64,000 bases of DNA. Source: Chitinophaga skermanii (GTDB lineage: Bacteria > Bacteroidota > Bacteroidia > Chitinophagales > Chitinophagaceae). Positions 30,901-36,825 of the stretch are shown in pieces. The translations under genes were made by a program, and so were the position numbers. The number at the start of each line of letters is the position of its first letter. Positions within the stretch are counted from its first letter, which is position 1. Where the stretch lies: contig NZ_QLLL01000005.1 of the NCBI RefSeq assembly GCF_003259335.1, forward strand, positions 372,001 through 436,000. Reading direction: 5' to 3'. The notes below the pieces were generated by a model. That model did not search any database. It saw only the letters and a list, made by a program, of their open reading frames with translations, and was not told the DNA's origin.

Positions 30901-32526
30901 AGTGCGAGTGGTACGGGTAATTTAGTGATGTTGAATAATGTAGCAATACCTGCAGAGGTGGGTGCCGCGGTAAATGTTACGATTGTTGGCGTTGTGGATT
31001 CATTGTTTAGCGGTACAATAAATAATACCGCTTATAGTAAATCGCCAACAGGTATAGATGCGCAATCGAATAGTGTATCCACTGTTGTGTCGGGTACTTC
31101 ATTTGTAACTGATGTAGCTATTACTAAAGCAGCCCCAACTATGGTGTTGAATGGAGGTTCAATCGAGTACCTTATCACGGCAAGAAACAACGGACCAATT
31201 GCAGCTAACAATAGTACTATTATGGATGTATTGCCAAGTAATTTGTCAAGAATTTCAGCGTCAATATTAAATACGTCGGGTGGAGCTAGTGGCAGTATAG
31301 ATGTGAATGGGAATACGAATACGATTACTGCCAATATGGGTGCTTTCCCTGCAGGTAGTACAATTACAATTTCAGTAAAAGGAATCGTTACTGGTACCGG
31401 CGCAATCACCAACACCGCTACAATCGCAACACCGGCTACGATAACAGACAATAACTTAGCGAATAATACAAGTACTGTTAGCACGTTAATTGAAGCATCT
31501 GCTAAGGTGAATATAGAGAAAACAACCTCAACGGCAGGACCGTACTTAGTTGGTCAAACCGTTCGCTACCGTTTATTGATACGTAATCCAAGTAACTTTG
31601 ACCTGCACAGTCTTAATGTTGCAGACAGGTTCCCTCCAAACGGTACATTATCGGCGCCAATATTAAGTACACCAAGTAAGGGTACAGCCCAATTTGATGC
31701 AAATACAAATGTGCTTAATTGGAGTATCCCACAATTGAAATCAGGTGAAATTGCAACATTTGAATATGACGCAACTATAGTCAAAGAAGGTACAATTTTA
31801 AATACAGCTACGGTAACAGCAGAATCTGTGGGCGGTGGTCCTTCACTAATTGAGTTTACTTCCCTTACCTTACAGGCAGGTACACAGGCTGATTTGGCAA
31901 TTACTAAAACGTTGAATAATACATCAACGCTTAGTGTTGGGCAAAAAGCGGATTATACAATTACCGTGGTGAATAATGGTCCTAATACGGCAAGGCTGGT
32001 TGTGGTAACGGATGCGGCACCAACGAATACAAGTACATTCGAGCTTGTAAGCAGTACTGGAGGTAATATACAAGTAGCGGCAAACGGCAAGGATTTCACA
32101 TGGAGAATTGATACCATGGCTGTTGGGCAAACGGCGGTATTGCACTACAAATTGCGTATAAGCGGTGTGGGGAATGTGGCAAACCAAGCTACAGTTAACG
32201 CCTTAACCGCTGATCCGAATACAACTAATAATGCAGCTCGTACGCGCGATGAACAGGTAGGAGGTAAGGATATTTATATACCGAATATTATCACACCAAA
32301 TGGCGATGGTAAAAATGATCGCTTCGTGATTATTGGTATCGAGAAATATCCAGGCTCGCACTTAACCATCTACAATAGGTGGGGTAACCAAGTGTACCAT
32401 TCCAATAATTACGATAATACTTGGGATGGACTGAACTTGCTGCAAAGCACTTACTATTATATTCTTAAATTAAACACCCCGCAAGGCGAGCAACTCTATA
32501 AAGGATGGGTTGAACTTACGCGGTAG
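15997..32526 (+). CDS. Giant DUF11-repeat surface protein with lectin-like domain and T9SS type B sorting domain
   Basis: About 5,509 residues from the Met at 15997 (the frame is open from 15952, but the signal peptide MKAFLAKALKGYAM...LQLDAQ starts here). Order of parts, by nucleotide: L-type lectin-like domain (16081-16860, with GGDGFSVFLFD and YIGIGIDEYGNW); three DUF11 repeats; three PKD/Ig-like repeats with NAGPDxxxC starts (about 18136-18905); one DUF11; one cadherin-like module (VADNYSTVRDVPV ... GVDYFTYTICD, about 19300-19582); then about 33 DUF11 repeats to about 32250; then the type B gliding-associated C-terminal domain (IPNIITPNGDGKND, YNRWGNQVY, GTYYYILK-like) at 32270-32526. Family knowledge: such proteins are exported by the type IX system and act in adhesion. 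Only a few Cys are present, all near the N-terminal third. Confidence 0.92.
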   Translation: MKAFLAKALKGYAMIGLMLLSTLQLDAQFTITESFKGNTAGALTLGGTAQLTSGTIDPTNNGWLRLTSDAQNQVGWGYLNQSFPTNLGVFIDFEYVSWRRSNAGGGGDGFSVFLFDAATPTFRIGGDGGSLGYAQHGSVPGLAGGYIGIGIDEYGNWSRCTDSKVGGDVTTTGNCANANSKDFIAARGPASTNYAYMNGNYAGTSVDYDVITSTRPSATAYYRRIQIKIEPIQGSNNYNLTVLLKTSANGSFKTVFGPVASPAAPANLKFGFAASTGSASNIHELRNIIITTPGNLSVLSSVDKPMVGVNEDLTYKVTVNNQSNARVTGLPLTNNFSVPATFQVKSINFSNDGYANNTATNYTNTSLNGALLSMDANSTATFTIKGTVTGLPPGGNLSTKAYLTRNIPGIPDNDPTNDTSITAVSVQSIDLAIRKVVNGSLSKGSNGSYTLTVTNNGPSAKPANIEMSVSDFLPAGLTLNGSPTGSGWTIIPYGSTGFIAKSSDGLSVGATAPPITVPVTVSPTAPDRIINSAELQYIYDNYSPNNIAYDTSETRSTADLELVSIDVDKTQICIGDSVRYTVVVRNNGPDRANGATFIFSAPSGFTSLNFIGASMSGAGNLYPGTISNGIYTAKVDLIANGTATYVIVARNTSIPSAGSGTYVASIMRSGSTYDPDATDPNVSNPTDPQHECDAAPSGVGCNNIKSGTTLIFAQPTKANAGPDTRTCLGVTVFLNGNNPTIGKGTWTQVSGPTNAAILNPNSARTQVDQMGVGTYTFVWSIANGPCAISRDTILYTVDPIPNPSNAGPDQTLCNVTTTTLTGSNPIPGATVTWTVLAGPNTPTIVSPNAITTAINNLVPGTYRIKYDISSGNCTPTTDTMNIVVSALPTVANAGPDQEQFNSGVFGMQGNTPTVGQGTWKVVAGAATIVNVNNPTATVNMAAPGSATLVWTIANGSCPPSTDTVVITYTRRTAVTITKTDNGNYRAGEELGYIIVVKNAGPTDATNIEVNDVLSSLLFENASWNAQTTGNGVLISPASGTGLNIQANATIPAGANNAITITIRAKLLSTLKGGTNVSNIARVLNTTQTPAPNATVTGTIINRPPVAVADNYSTVRDVPVSDTVTKNDYDPDGDVITVNTTPFTPPRNGTVVLRADGSFTYTPNASFVGVDYFTYTICDPAGLCANGEVSINVGPAQAALSIRKVADKDTALVGASLTYTVYLTNSGPSPIHPTEVFYIQDQIPNGFQLSSFTVSEGTLNQSNGAWTGVDFTPGKTIFATLVGTIRSDYNQPQIQNIVTVQPPNNVITNTPSTSITTPVKRATDLSIVKTDNSDTFVPGSTVTYTITVSNTGPADVLNAVVRDDLPTGINNATWTATTSGGAQVNASGNGAINANVNMPAGSQVVFKYSIQVPANYPGNLVNTATVTAPQEITETNTSNNTSTDIDTPIQQFDIDVVKTGPTQVTAGNAITYSFTITNNGPSDLVNAFIADTISAKVTNVTYTVATTGNASATVSNGSGNRISFNGNIKAGAGNSITVTVNGTVDPSATGSFRNVAYVKPSGSDNVSSNIVISNINTTSGVSISKTGPVTGRVKAGEKINYTVRVSNIGPSNDPHIVIADAVPSNIVNVTWIATAKGNAQIVAGAPTSGAGNNINTAANIPIDDTNYIELTITGTVLSSASGNLHNVATATSSSGDMKSAENITQVEVEPALQVTKSGPATVNAGETIDYTIVVRNAGPSDAINTSITDALDPSITNITWTAVAAGNATITSGATGSGNALEVRANIPAGNSHTVTIRVIGTVKPSAQGVINNGAAAMVPGITTVTSNLVQTTITTKGKIDIVKSGPATVAAGDKITYQIVVTNQGPSDLFNVAFVDTISSRLLNPTVQMTMGDTAGLNSYSRVDSVFRANATLRAGTANRIVIEISGTVDPGFEGIIENTVFAISGNERTPSNTVVTAVTNDAKIAIQKNGPLFAIPGGTIDYQIIVTNTGVSNANDIEIDDLVPDDVIDVTYTVTTQGNATARSAFGSGNMINFSGSIPAGKANLIIVDVHGRIKSTATGSMLNIATADYQNKQEVRDSVQTNLVVSNTINLEKTAPATVDAGGILTYTLVASNLGPSDARQVTIGDVVSPQLSNVTWTTRAEKNASIVSGGTGTGNNVSLVVHLPADTSKVVITISGTVNPSFTGNIENDANAVADGNATISNNVRTEVKANPTIKVNKSGPATINAGEQIDYTVIVTNEGPSNAVDIALRDIVPTMIENVSWTATASGSATVTLGASGVGSIVNARGDIPAGTGNQVVLRIKGTVNASFVGQIENRAVVTSTNGNDTSNIVTTTVTNEANLNLVKIGSDTVAAGNEVSYVLVLQNAGPSNAKNVTIRDVVPATISNVTWRAITIDSATITSGATGTGNVVNVTGDIIAGSNHAILVFVDGTVANDFAGSIVNKAYALSSSTDSIASNEVMTVVTNESKLAIGKSGPIISLAGGKIVYHIVAINQGPSFARNVNITDIVPADITNVAWTATVGGNATIAGATNGTGNNITIVGDIAPSVNGDNRIEITVTGEISPAFAGASILNQASAVVPGGIAAKDSVTTRVRQLPNVKIVKSGPAEIAAGETVTYNIHVTNDGPSDAPRVAISDLLAAEFDSVAWTVTTRGDSTKVSATSGTGPVILTGAIPADTSSSIDIVINARVRADFAGPGISNTAAAIPDGFSPVTSTVTTIVKSTAKLSISKSGPATVVAGESINYNITVTNTGPSLARNVIITDTISNLISNPVWTATTTNGASVTVSSGTGNVLTVGVIPANNGSVVVNVRGTVPSSVRDTTIINTASAALPAGYTDSIPVRSTVRTQVMEEADLQIVKSGPATKAAGQSITYRIVASNRGPSDVIGAYLKDEIPPNITLTGATITTTGNASYTTLPPNGNILSMNANIPAGAANRIIIEISGIIDPATPPGILSNTAIIQAPSNVTDNNLSNNTSEVSTTITNDVGVLISKSGPANINVGDSITYIVEVTNNGASNATGVVITDLVPADIEQVTWTAVALGNGATTVSAPSGTGNNINLTADIEGTTAGPGMVTITVHGVVSQLSNATVSNSAYATFGGEIDTSMVVTQVNTSTDLTIKKTAPSEIGAGELIRYVIEVGNNGPANAVGASIVDNIPSTISNVTWTVTTSGGATINTPSGTGNTINLTAGIPAHTGIITIEVVGNVDPSYVGAITNTATATPPAGVTDPTPAVATVSTNVVSKRLLQIVKTGPSTMAAGERINYSLLITNRGPSNANNVLITDAIPVEVISPSWNSSATNGAAILSPGLGAGNNLAIRANIPVGGRVLVTISGVVNGSFSGVISNTAHIEAGDIELNSNTINTTVNNAANVKITKSGSSTVNAGQTLNYQLLITNQGPSTAQNFAVLDSLSNVLNNITWTATATGNASIVGGTITGTTRIIGFTATIPVGTLNTVLVNVTGTVAANATGQIVNYATGTMNNGGMVVSDTVTTTINNSANLRITKSGQDTVAAGNSLQYEVNVYNDGPSDATNIIVRDIVPSMLQNVTWTATSAKNASIIGGDITNGTGNVNFVANIPVNGSIKVRIMANTGADANGTITNTAVAVKSATDSTLSNQVVTRIINRSNIKIRKTGPAIAAAGNTIQYQVVINNSGPSNANNVTVSDIVSDTLQNVSWSATAEGTATIVGGNKTNIAGDVNLVGNLLAGDSNRIVINIQGTIAPTFRGIIRNTASYQASGSTTSVNSNEVQTTIVLQPNLRIAKSAPDSLAAGKDIHYTLLTTNSGPSDATAVQINDLVPTSISQVRWSATAIGAASITSGATGTGNQVAIIANIPAGSNNQVVVQIDGLVNGNYTGIIKNRASVDTAGVPAAMDSTNTQIVNAAALRITKTGPSTAVAGGGISYTMRLVNNGPSNASGITFSDVIPSAIQNINWRVKANGNATIGTLKEVTGTSSTILFTSNIPAGDTNAIDVTVSGTIDPSYVGTIVNKAFYRDAQNKTDSASATTVVNNVANVTIRKRVNGTGVSGSNVSYSITVNNNGPSNAKNLVIEDVVPAGILVSGWTASPSGNAIVTGATSGTGNNIVVNGSIEAGSNNAINIQIAGTILPSTLASTIVNRATVSDTSGRLAIDSATLLVRQEWNVTLQKLGTSTVVAGESIQYTIKAKNVGPSDANAMRIQDVLPQGIQNATWTAVATGTGVTVSPANGTGNIDALVAIPAGANNDVTFTINANTDPGYNGNNIVNKASITTPGNMLIQDSVITNVQTITGVKIEKSGNTQAIAGGIMSYSINVTNDGPSMARDVAIRDILPVELINATYTVTTSGGATVNTTSGSGNVNIIAQIPATVGLVTIKIDGRLHANTTASMITNTAYANSDSSVFQTGVLRVADLAIVKSGPANKIAGENIVYKLEITNAGFSDAPNTLIEDIIPASIVNGRAVVTTVGSATIVSQNLDANNVLRVIANIPAGTNNKVNIDVLGIVDPSTAPGVITNTANVTAGQGVVELTTTNNSSTVSTIVSTDVGVNISKTGPASVNIGDTIRYTIEVRNSGISTATPVAIRDNVPNVITNVTWTARPVGIGSTVSQTTGSGNNIALTATIPGTSSAAGSVLIEVQGIVSSSAGNTIINVAEVEYDGNRTSTVTTVVNRSVDLQIRKTAPPIADAGSPIQYVLQVQNFGPAAAQNVHILDNIPPSILNPTWRVTTSGGATSTVTSGSGNVSFNANIPVNTGLVTITVDGRIAPTFAGTITNIATADPEPGVFDPTKAIALVVTNVLAESGLTIKKAGPIELPAGATINYELDITNDGELTRTGVVINDPITADIQNVSWTTAAFGGSTITAGATGTSANVNVTADIPVGGRVRVFIQGTLGRSVTDFVRNTATVTYNTEVTNSNTILTLVTAVPTIQITKAASARQLKAGEQLTYNLVYTNSGPSNGNSLILSDTVATALRNVNWTATATGNANINGVSSASGTGNLVMLNNVAIPAEVGAAVNVTIVGVVDSLFSGTINNTAYSKSPTGIDAQSNSVSTVVSGTSFVTDVAITKAAPTMVLNGGSIEYLITARNNGPIAANNSTIMDVLPSNLSRISASILNTSGGASGSIDVNGNTNTITANMGAFPAGSTITISVKGIVTGTGAITNTATIATPATITDNNLANNTSTVSTLIEASAKVNIEKTTSTAGPYLVGQTVRYRLLIRNPSNFDLHSLNVADRFPPNGTLSAPILSTPSKGTAQFDANTNVLNWSIPQLKSGEIATFEYDATIVKEGTILNTATVTAESVGGGPSLIEFTSLTLQAGTQADLAITKTLNNTSTLSVGQKADYTITVVNNGPNTARLVVVTDAAPTNTSTFELVSSTGGNIQVAANGKDFTWRIDTMAVGQTAVLHYKLRISGVGNVANQATVNALTADPNTTNNAARTRDEQVGGKDIYIPNIITPNGDGKNDRFVIIGIEKYPGSHLTIYNRWGNQVYHSNNYDNTWDGLNLLQSTYYYILKLNTPQGEQLYKGWVELTR
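22261..30720 (+). repeat. Super-repeat of about 12 DUF11 domains (period about 4.6 kb)
   Basis: Corresponding DUF11 domains share features not shared by neighbours. Starts 22261/26878, 22639/27268, 23404/28036, 24562/29161, 24961/29563, 25348/29944 and 25735/30328 are 4.59-4.63 kb apart. Examples: IPAGTGNQVV versus IPAGSNNQVV with NRA.V endings; DSVTTRVRQ versus DSATLLVRQ; IPVGGRVLV versus IPVGGRVRV; STxVSTxxxxDVGVxISK junctions. This points to duplication of a block of about twelve domains. Confidence 0.65.
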
Positions 32527-32549
32527 GCGATACATTATTTAATATCCCG

Positions 32550-32579
32550 GCCGGCATACAAAGCGATTTGTATGCCGGC
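32550..32579 (+). terminator. Terminator-like hairpin after the giant gene
   Basis: GCCGGCATACAAA (32550-32562) pairs perfectly with TTTGTATGCCGGC (32567-32579) through a GCGA (GNRA-type) loop. Only a weak T-rich stretch follows. Confidence 0.7.
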
Positions 32580-32667
32580 TACCTATTTATAGATGGATGC
32601 TTTTATAAGGATTTATATTGAATATCAATTGTATGTGTTGTGACGTGTAAATTTATTTATAAAATAA

Positions 32668-32699
32668 TTTGGTTTATATCGTAAACCAGTTTATGTTTG
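32668..32699 (+). promoter_or_regulatory. Consensus Bacteroidota promoter for the TonB receptor-like gene
   Basis: TTTG (32668-32671), 20 bases, TATGTTTG (32692-32699): both elements and the spacing match the TTTG-N19-21-TAnnTTTG consensus. It lies 25 bases before the ATG. Confidence 0.75.
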
Positions 32700-32723
32700 C
32701 CCTGTAATTAACAATTACCCTAT

Positions 32724-34880
32724 ATGTCTAAGCTATTCTATACCCTTTTGATCCTTTGTGTACTTCCTGGAGCTTTGCTTGCGCAAATCAAAATTTCCGG
32801 TAGAGTAACTTCCCCTAAAAAACAGCCTCTCGTTGGCGTAAACGTTTACATTAAAGGTTCGTACGACGGGGCTACTACTGCAAAAGACGGTTCCTATTCT
32901 TTCACCACCGACGTTACCGGCGAGGCTATCCTAGTTGCGTCATTAGCAACGATGGGTTCCATTGAAGTGAAGGTTGAATTAAATGCACCATCGCTTGAAC
33001 AAAACATTGTTTTAAAAGAAACGATGAATGAATTGAAGATGGTAACTATATCTTCAGGTGCTTTTGAAGCCAGTGATACGAAGAAAAATACAGTACTTAA
33101 ACCCTTGGATATTGTTACTACAGGCGGCGCAAATGCCGATATCGTAGCGGCATTAAAAACATTGCCAGGTGCACAGCAAGTGGGTGAGAAAGAAGGGCTA
33201 TTCGTACGTGGTGGTACAGGCTATGAAACACAAACCTTCATCGACGGTATGCTTGTTCGTAATCCCTTTTATTCAGGTATGCCCGATTTTGCTACTCGTG
33301 GCCGTTTTTCTCCATTCTTATTTAAAGGAACAACGTTTAGCAGTGGTGGGTATAGCGCTTTATATGGTCAAGGTCTTTCTTCTGCCTTAATTTTAGAAAC
33401 AATCGATTTACCTGATCAATCTTCTTCCTCCGTAAACCTTTCTTCTATTGGCTTTGGTGGTGCTTATTCACACTTGGCAAAAGATAAAAAGAGTTCTTAT
33501 GGTGTAGAAGCAAACTACATGAATCTTACCCCTTATTTTAAATTGGTACCGCAGGTGAACGAACCTTCTACCTACCCATCGGGCCTTAATACTACGGCTA
33601 ACTTTAGAGTAAAAACGTCTAAAAGTGGTATGTTGAAGTTCTACGGTGCTTATAGTAGGAACGCCTTTGGTTTTAAAATCAACAGTTTACAATATCCCGG
33701 TGCTTTAGAAGCTTTCGATTTAAACAATAACAACGCTTACGGCAACTTAACCTACCGCGAACGTATCAATGAAAATTGGAAACTCGATATGGGCTTGTCA
33801 TACAGTTACAACATCGATAAAATCAAAATGGATACGCTGACCAAAGATATTCCTACTGTAAATATTCGCAGTACACAAGCGTTGACTCAGTATCGTACGG
33901 TTATTACAAGGAACTTTGGTCATTCTGCTCTTCGATTTGGTGCTGAGTACCAATTTGATCAAGAGAAAATGCGTTACAATGTGTATGATTTGAATTACAA
34001 TGATCATTATGGGGCTGGTTTTGCGGAAGGGGATATATACTTTACGCCTCGTTTAGTAGCTCGTTTGGGTGCCCGTTATGAATATTCTTCTATTATTAAA
34101 GCAGCTAACATTGCACCACGTGCGTACCTGGCGTACAGAACGGGTGTGAAAGGCCAGGTAAGTGTATCATATGGTACGTTCTACCAAAAGCCGGAACAGC
34201 AATATATTCGCCTCAACCACGATTTGGGTTATATGCGTGCAACACACTACATTGCGGCGTACCAGTACATTTCAACGCAGCATGTATTTCGTACAGAGTT
34301 GTTTTACAAGAAGTACAACGATTTGTTGAAAACAACCCCTACTTTAAATACAAGTGGAACGGGATATGCAAAAGGTGTTGAATTCTATTGGAGAGATAAG
34401 AAAACAATTAAGAACGGCGATTATTGGATTTCTTACTCTTACCTGGATACAAAACGTGATTACTTAAATTACCCATTCCAAGTGCAACCCGATTTTGCGG
34501 CAAATCATACCGCTTCATTTGTATACAAACAGTATTTCCCGAAAATGAAAACTTATTTGGGTGCAACCTACACATTCGCCACAGGGCGTCCTTATTACAA
34601 TCCCACTCGTCCTGAGAGCGAATTCATGAAAGACAGAACAAAATCATATAACACGGTTGGTTTCAATGCCAACTATATTACAAACATCCGCAAGGCCTTT
34701 ACGGTATTTGTTTTTACAGTAACGAATGCTTTGGGTACGGATCAAGTATATGGTTACCGTTATTCAAACGATGCCTTACGCAGAGCAGCTGTAGGACCAA
34801 TGGCTCCCCGCTTCTTCTTTGTAGGGATGTTTATGAGCTTCGGTATCGATAGAAGTAAAGAAGTAATTGAAAACAACTAA
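32724..34880 (+). CDS. TonB-dependent receptor-like outer-membrane protein
   Basis: 718 residues. Signal peptide to about residue 20 (PGALLAQ), a carboxypeptidase-like regulatory domain (IKISGRVTSPKKQPLVGVNV ... SYSF, about 21-105), a plug domain (about 115-230, with LKTLPGAQQVGEKEGLFVRGG and TFIDGMLVRNPF), then a 22-strand-type barrel. It is shorter than many TonB receptors, and the C-terminus ends in FFVGMFMSFGIDRSKEVIENN, so the last aromatic strand is not at the very end. Family role: TonB-driven uptake. A TPR-like secreted protein gene follows after 52 bases and is probably co-transcribed. Substrate unknown. Confidence 0.85.
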   Translation: MSKLFYTLLILCVLPGALLAQIKISGRVTSPKKQPLVGVNVYIKGSYDGATTAKDGSYSFTTDVTGEAILVASLATMGSIEVKVELNAPSLEQNIVLKETMNELKMVTISSGAFEASDTKKNTVLKPLDIVTTGGANADIVAALKTLPGAQQVGEKEGLFVRGGTGYETQTFIDGMLVRNPFYSGMPDFATRGRFSPFLFKGTTFSSGGYSALYGQGLSSALILETIDLPDQSSSSVNLSSIGFGGAYSHLAKDKKSSYGVEANYMNLTPYFKLVPQVNEPSTYPSGLNTTANFRVKTSKSGMLKFYGAYSRNAFGFKINSLQYPGALEAFDLNNNNAYGNLTYRERINENWKLDMGLSYSYNIDKIKMDTLTKDIPTVNIRSTQALTQYRTVITRNFGHSALRFGAEYQFDQEKMRYNVYDLNYNDHYGAGFAEGDIYFTPRLVARLGARYEYSSIIKAANIAPRAYLAYRTGVKGQVSVSYGTFYQKPEQQYIRLNHDLGYMRATHYIAAYQYISTQHVFRTELFYKKYNDLLKTTPTLNTSGTGYAKGVEFYWRDKKTIKNGDYWISYSYLDTKRDYLNYPFQVQPDFAANHTASFVYKQYFPKMKTYLGATYTFATGRPYYNPTRPESEFMKDRTKSYNTVGFNANYITNIRKAFTVFVFTVTNALGTDQVYGYRYSNDALRRAAVGPMAPRFFFVGMFMSFGIDRSKEVIENN

Positions 34881-34932
34881 CGTTCAAGTTTAAACGATAA
34901 AAAATCTTAACACCTTATAATTCTAAACTATC

Positions 34933-35574
34933 ATGAAAAAAGTACTATTTGCTATTGCTTTCTGCTTCGGTTTAATGAACCTCGCACAAGCTCAGTCGCA
35001 GTTTGAAGCTGCTATGGAAAAAAATGTGGCTGCTTTGAATAGTGTAACAGACCCTTCTCAATATCAAACTTTAGCCAATACTTTCGATCGTATTGCAGCT
35101 GCTGAACCGCAACAATGGTTGCCTAATTATTATGCTGCTTATTGCCGTGTAATGTTAGCGTTCAGTAATAAAGATGCTGATAAAGTAGATGCTTTAGCAG
35201 ATGCTGCAGGTGCCAATCTCGATAAGGCCGAATTATTGCAACCCAATAACTCCGAAATTCTTACTGTAAGATCGATGATCGCAACGTCTCGTATCAATGT
35301 AGATCCAATGACAAGAGGCCCGATTTATGGTCGTGAAGCCGCCACCTTACTCGAAAAAGCAAAACAAGTAGACCCTGAAAACCCAAGGGTGTACATGCTC
35401 CAAGGTCAATCGGCTTATTTCACACCAGAAGCCTTCGGTGGTAGCAAAGAAAGAGCAAAACAGCTATTCACATTGTCCATCGAAAAATTCGCAAAAGCGA
35501 AGCCAGAGAATAAAATTGTTCCACAATGGGGTGAAGGATATACAAAAGGATTAATTGAGAAATTGAGCTTTTAA
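34933..35574 (+). CDS. Secreted TPR-like protein
   Basis: 213 residues with a signal peptide (LMNLAQAQ, about residue 21). The mature part is helical with at least two TPR-like units: LDKAELLQPNNSEILTVRSM and LEKAKQVDPENPRVYMLQGQ, the latter with a textbook NP.xY pattern. A segment AYFTPEAFGGSKERAKQLF follows. No catalytic motif is seen. TPR proteins scaffold protein contacts; location here would be periplasmic. It follows the TonB receptor-like gene by 52 bases, so it may serve that receptor. A terminator comes right after. Confidence 0.7.
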   Translation: MKKVLFAIAFCFGLMNLAQAQSQFEAAMEKNVAALNSVTDPSQYQTLANTFDRIAAAEPQQWLPNYYAAYCRVMLAFSNKDADKVDALADAAGANLDKAELLQPNNSEILTVRSMIATSRINVDPMTRGPIYGREAATLLEKAKQVDPENPRVYMLQGQSAYFTPEAFGGSKERAKQLFTLSIEKFAKAKPENKIVPQWGEGYTKGLIEKLSF

Positions 35575-35585
35575 TTTTATACATT

Positions 35586-35613
35586 GTCCTGGCTATAACG
35601 GCCAGGACTTTTC
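35586..35613 (+). terminator. Terminator after the TPR protein gene
   Basis: GTCCTGGC (35586-35593) and GCCAGGAC (35601-35608) form an 8-bp stem followed by TTTTC. Confidence 0.7.
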
Positions 35614-35735
35614 TATTTCATGTAATTTATGCGGTTTTCACCCGCTGATTCTTTAAATTCGCCGTTTTAGCCCAAGGAAAGCTAAAATGAAGCTGCGAAC
35701 TAATTCAAGAAAACCAACAACAATCAATTCTCACT

Positions 35736-36335
35736 ATGGAAATGAATGATAAGCCGATGAACGAGATGGAAAGCATTCAAATCATCAATAGTATGATTGC
35801 CAATGCGAAACAAGGAATGCAATCCAATGGTACGAGCTTTATCCTTTGGGGTTGGGCATTATTTGCAACTTGCCTAGCAAGCTTCATTTTATACTTTATC
35901 GACTATAAGCAACCGATGTTACCTTGGACCATCGCTACGTTATTCGGTATTATTATGATTGGTGTAAACGTGATGCAAAAACCGAAGGTAGAAAAGGTAA
36001 GAACCTATATGGACGAGCTTATTAAAGCCTTTACGTCGGGTTTTTATATTTGCTTAGTAATCGTAATTGCGGGTATGAATTTTAATGCTATTTCTTCTTA
36101 TGCCGGTTTTATCGTGTTATTGTTGTTATACGGGTTATTAATGCACGTTGTAGGTTTTGCTACACGCTATAAACCATTGATTGTTGGTGCAATTGTAGCG
36201 TGGACGGGTTGTTTACTCGGTTTATGGTTACAAAGTATGATGTACTTGATGTTATTTACCGCGATTTCGATGGTGATGGGATTTATTGTACCCGGGCATC
36301 TTTTACGCAAGGCTTATAAGAATAACCAGTATTAA
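35736..36335 (+). CDS. Small multi-pass membrane protein
   Basis: 199 residues. A charged cytosolic N-terminus (about 40 residues, MESIQIINSMIANAKQG) is followed by about five hydrophobic helices (WGWALFATCLASFILYF, WTIATLFGIIMIGVNV, FYICLVIVIAGM, FIVLLLLYGLLMHVVGF, VGAIVAWTGCLLGLWL, MLFTAISMVMGFIV). I do not recognise a named family. Such proteins often pair with a small winged-helix regulator in Bacteroidota, and one follows here after 18 bases. Function unknown. Confidence 0.7.
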   Translation: MEMNDKPMNEMESIQIINSMIANAKQGMQSNGTSFILWGWALFATCLASFILYFIDYKQPMLPWTIATLFGIIMIGVNVMQKPKVEKVRTYMDELIKAFTSGFYICLVIVIAGMNFNAISSYAGFIVLLLLYGLLMHVVGFATRYKPLIVGAIVAWTGCLLGLWLQSMMYLMLFTAISMVMGFIVPGHLLRKAYKNNQY

Positions 36336-36353
36336 TTAGGAAAATGAACGTAC

Positions 36354-36650
36354 ATGGATTTTAAAGAACTAGACCCGGTTTTACACTCACAGCTTCGGCT
36401 CGCTATAATGAGCGTGCTTATCAGTGTGCATGAGGCGGAGTTTACTTTTTTAAAGGAGAAAACGAATGCTACTGCAGGGAATTTAAGCGTACAAATTAAT
36501 AAGCTGAAAGAAGCAGAGTACGTCGACGTGGTAAAACAATTCAAAGATAATTATCCACAAACTATCTGTAAGGTTACGCAGAAGGGGATTGTTGCGTTCG
36601 AAAATTACGTGAAATCAATCCAATCATACTTGCATACCGGGAAGAAGTAA
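36354..36650 (+). CDS. Small winged-helix transcriptional regulator
   Basis: 98 residues forming a single winged-helix DNA-binding domain of the MarR-like/HTH_34 type: LDPVLHSQLRLAIMSVL (helix 1), FLKEKTNATAGNLSVQINKL (helix-turn-helix), AEYVDVVKQF (wing), then KVTQKGIVAFENYV. There is no separate ligand domain. It probably controls its own operon with the membrane protein gene directly upstream (18-bp gap). Targets cannot be read from sequence. Confidence 0.8.
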   Translation: MDFKELDPVLHSQLRLAIMSVLISVHEAEFTFLKEKTNATAGNLSVQINKLKEAEYVDVVKQFKDNYPQTICKVTQKGIVAFENYVKSIQSYLHTGKK

Positions 36651-36764
36651 TTACTACTTTTCCTCCCATTTTGCTAACCCCACCTCGCCATATTTTCCAC
36701 TAATTTTTTCTTCCCCATTTTCCCCTAAAAAGCCCTACCGCATTACTGTTGCAGGCTCTCTAAG

Positions 36765-36772
36765 TATATTTG
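36765..36772 (+). promoter_or_regulatory. -7 element for the methyltransferase gene
   Basis: TATATTTG matches TAnnTTTG, 53 bases before the ATG at 36826. Confidence 0.5.
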
Positions 36773-36825
36773 TTCTCTTATCGAATTCGCGGAATTGTTA
36801 ACGTTTAAACCCCTGGGAGATTCAT

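Noticed and set aside
22000..31000. CRISPR-like direct repeats in the giant gene
   Set aside because: The repeats are about 380 bp domain repeats of a protein, not short identical repeats with unique spacers.
16707..32187. Many minus-strand frames inside the giant gene
   Set aside because: They arise from the repetitive Thr/Asn/Val-rich coding sequence of the opposite strand and follow its repeat period.
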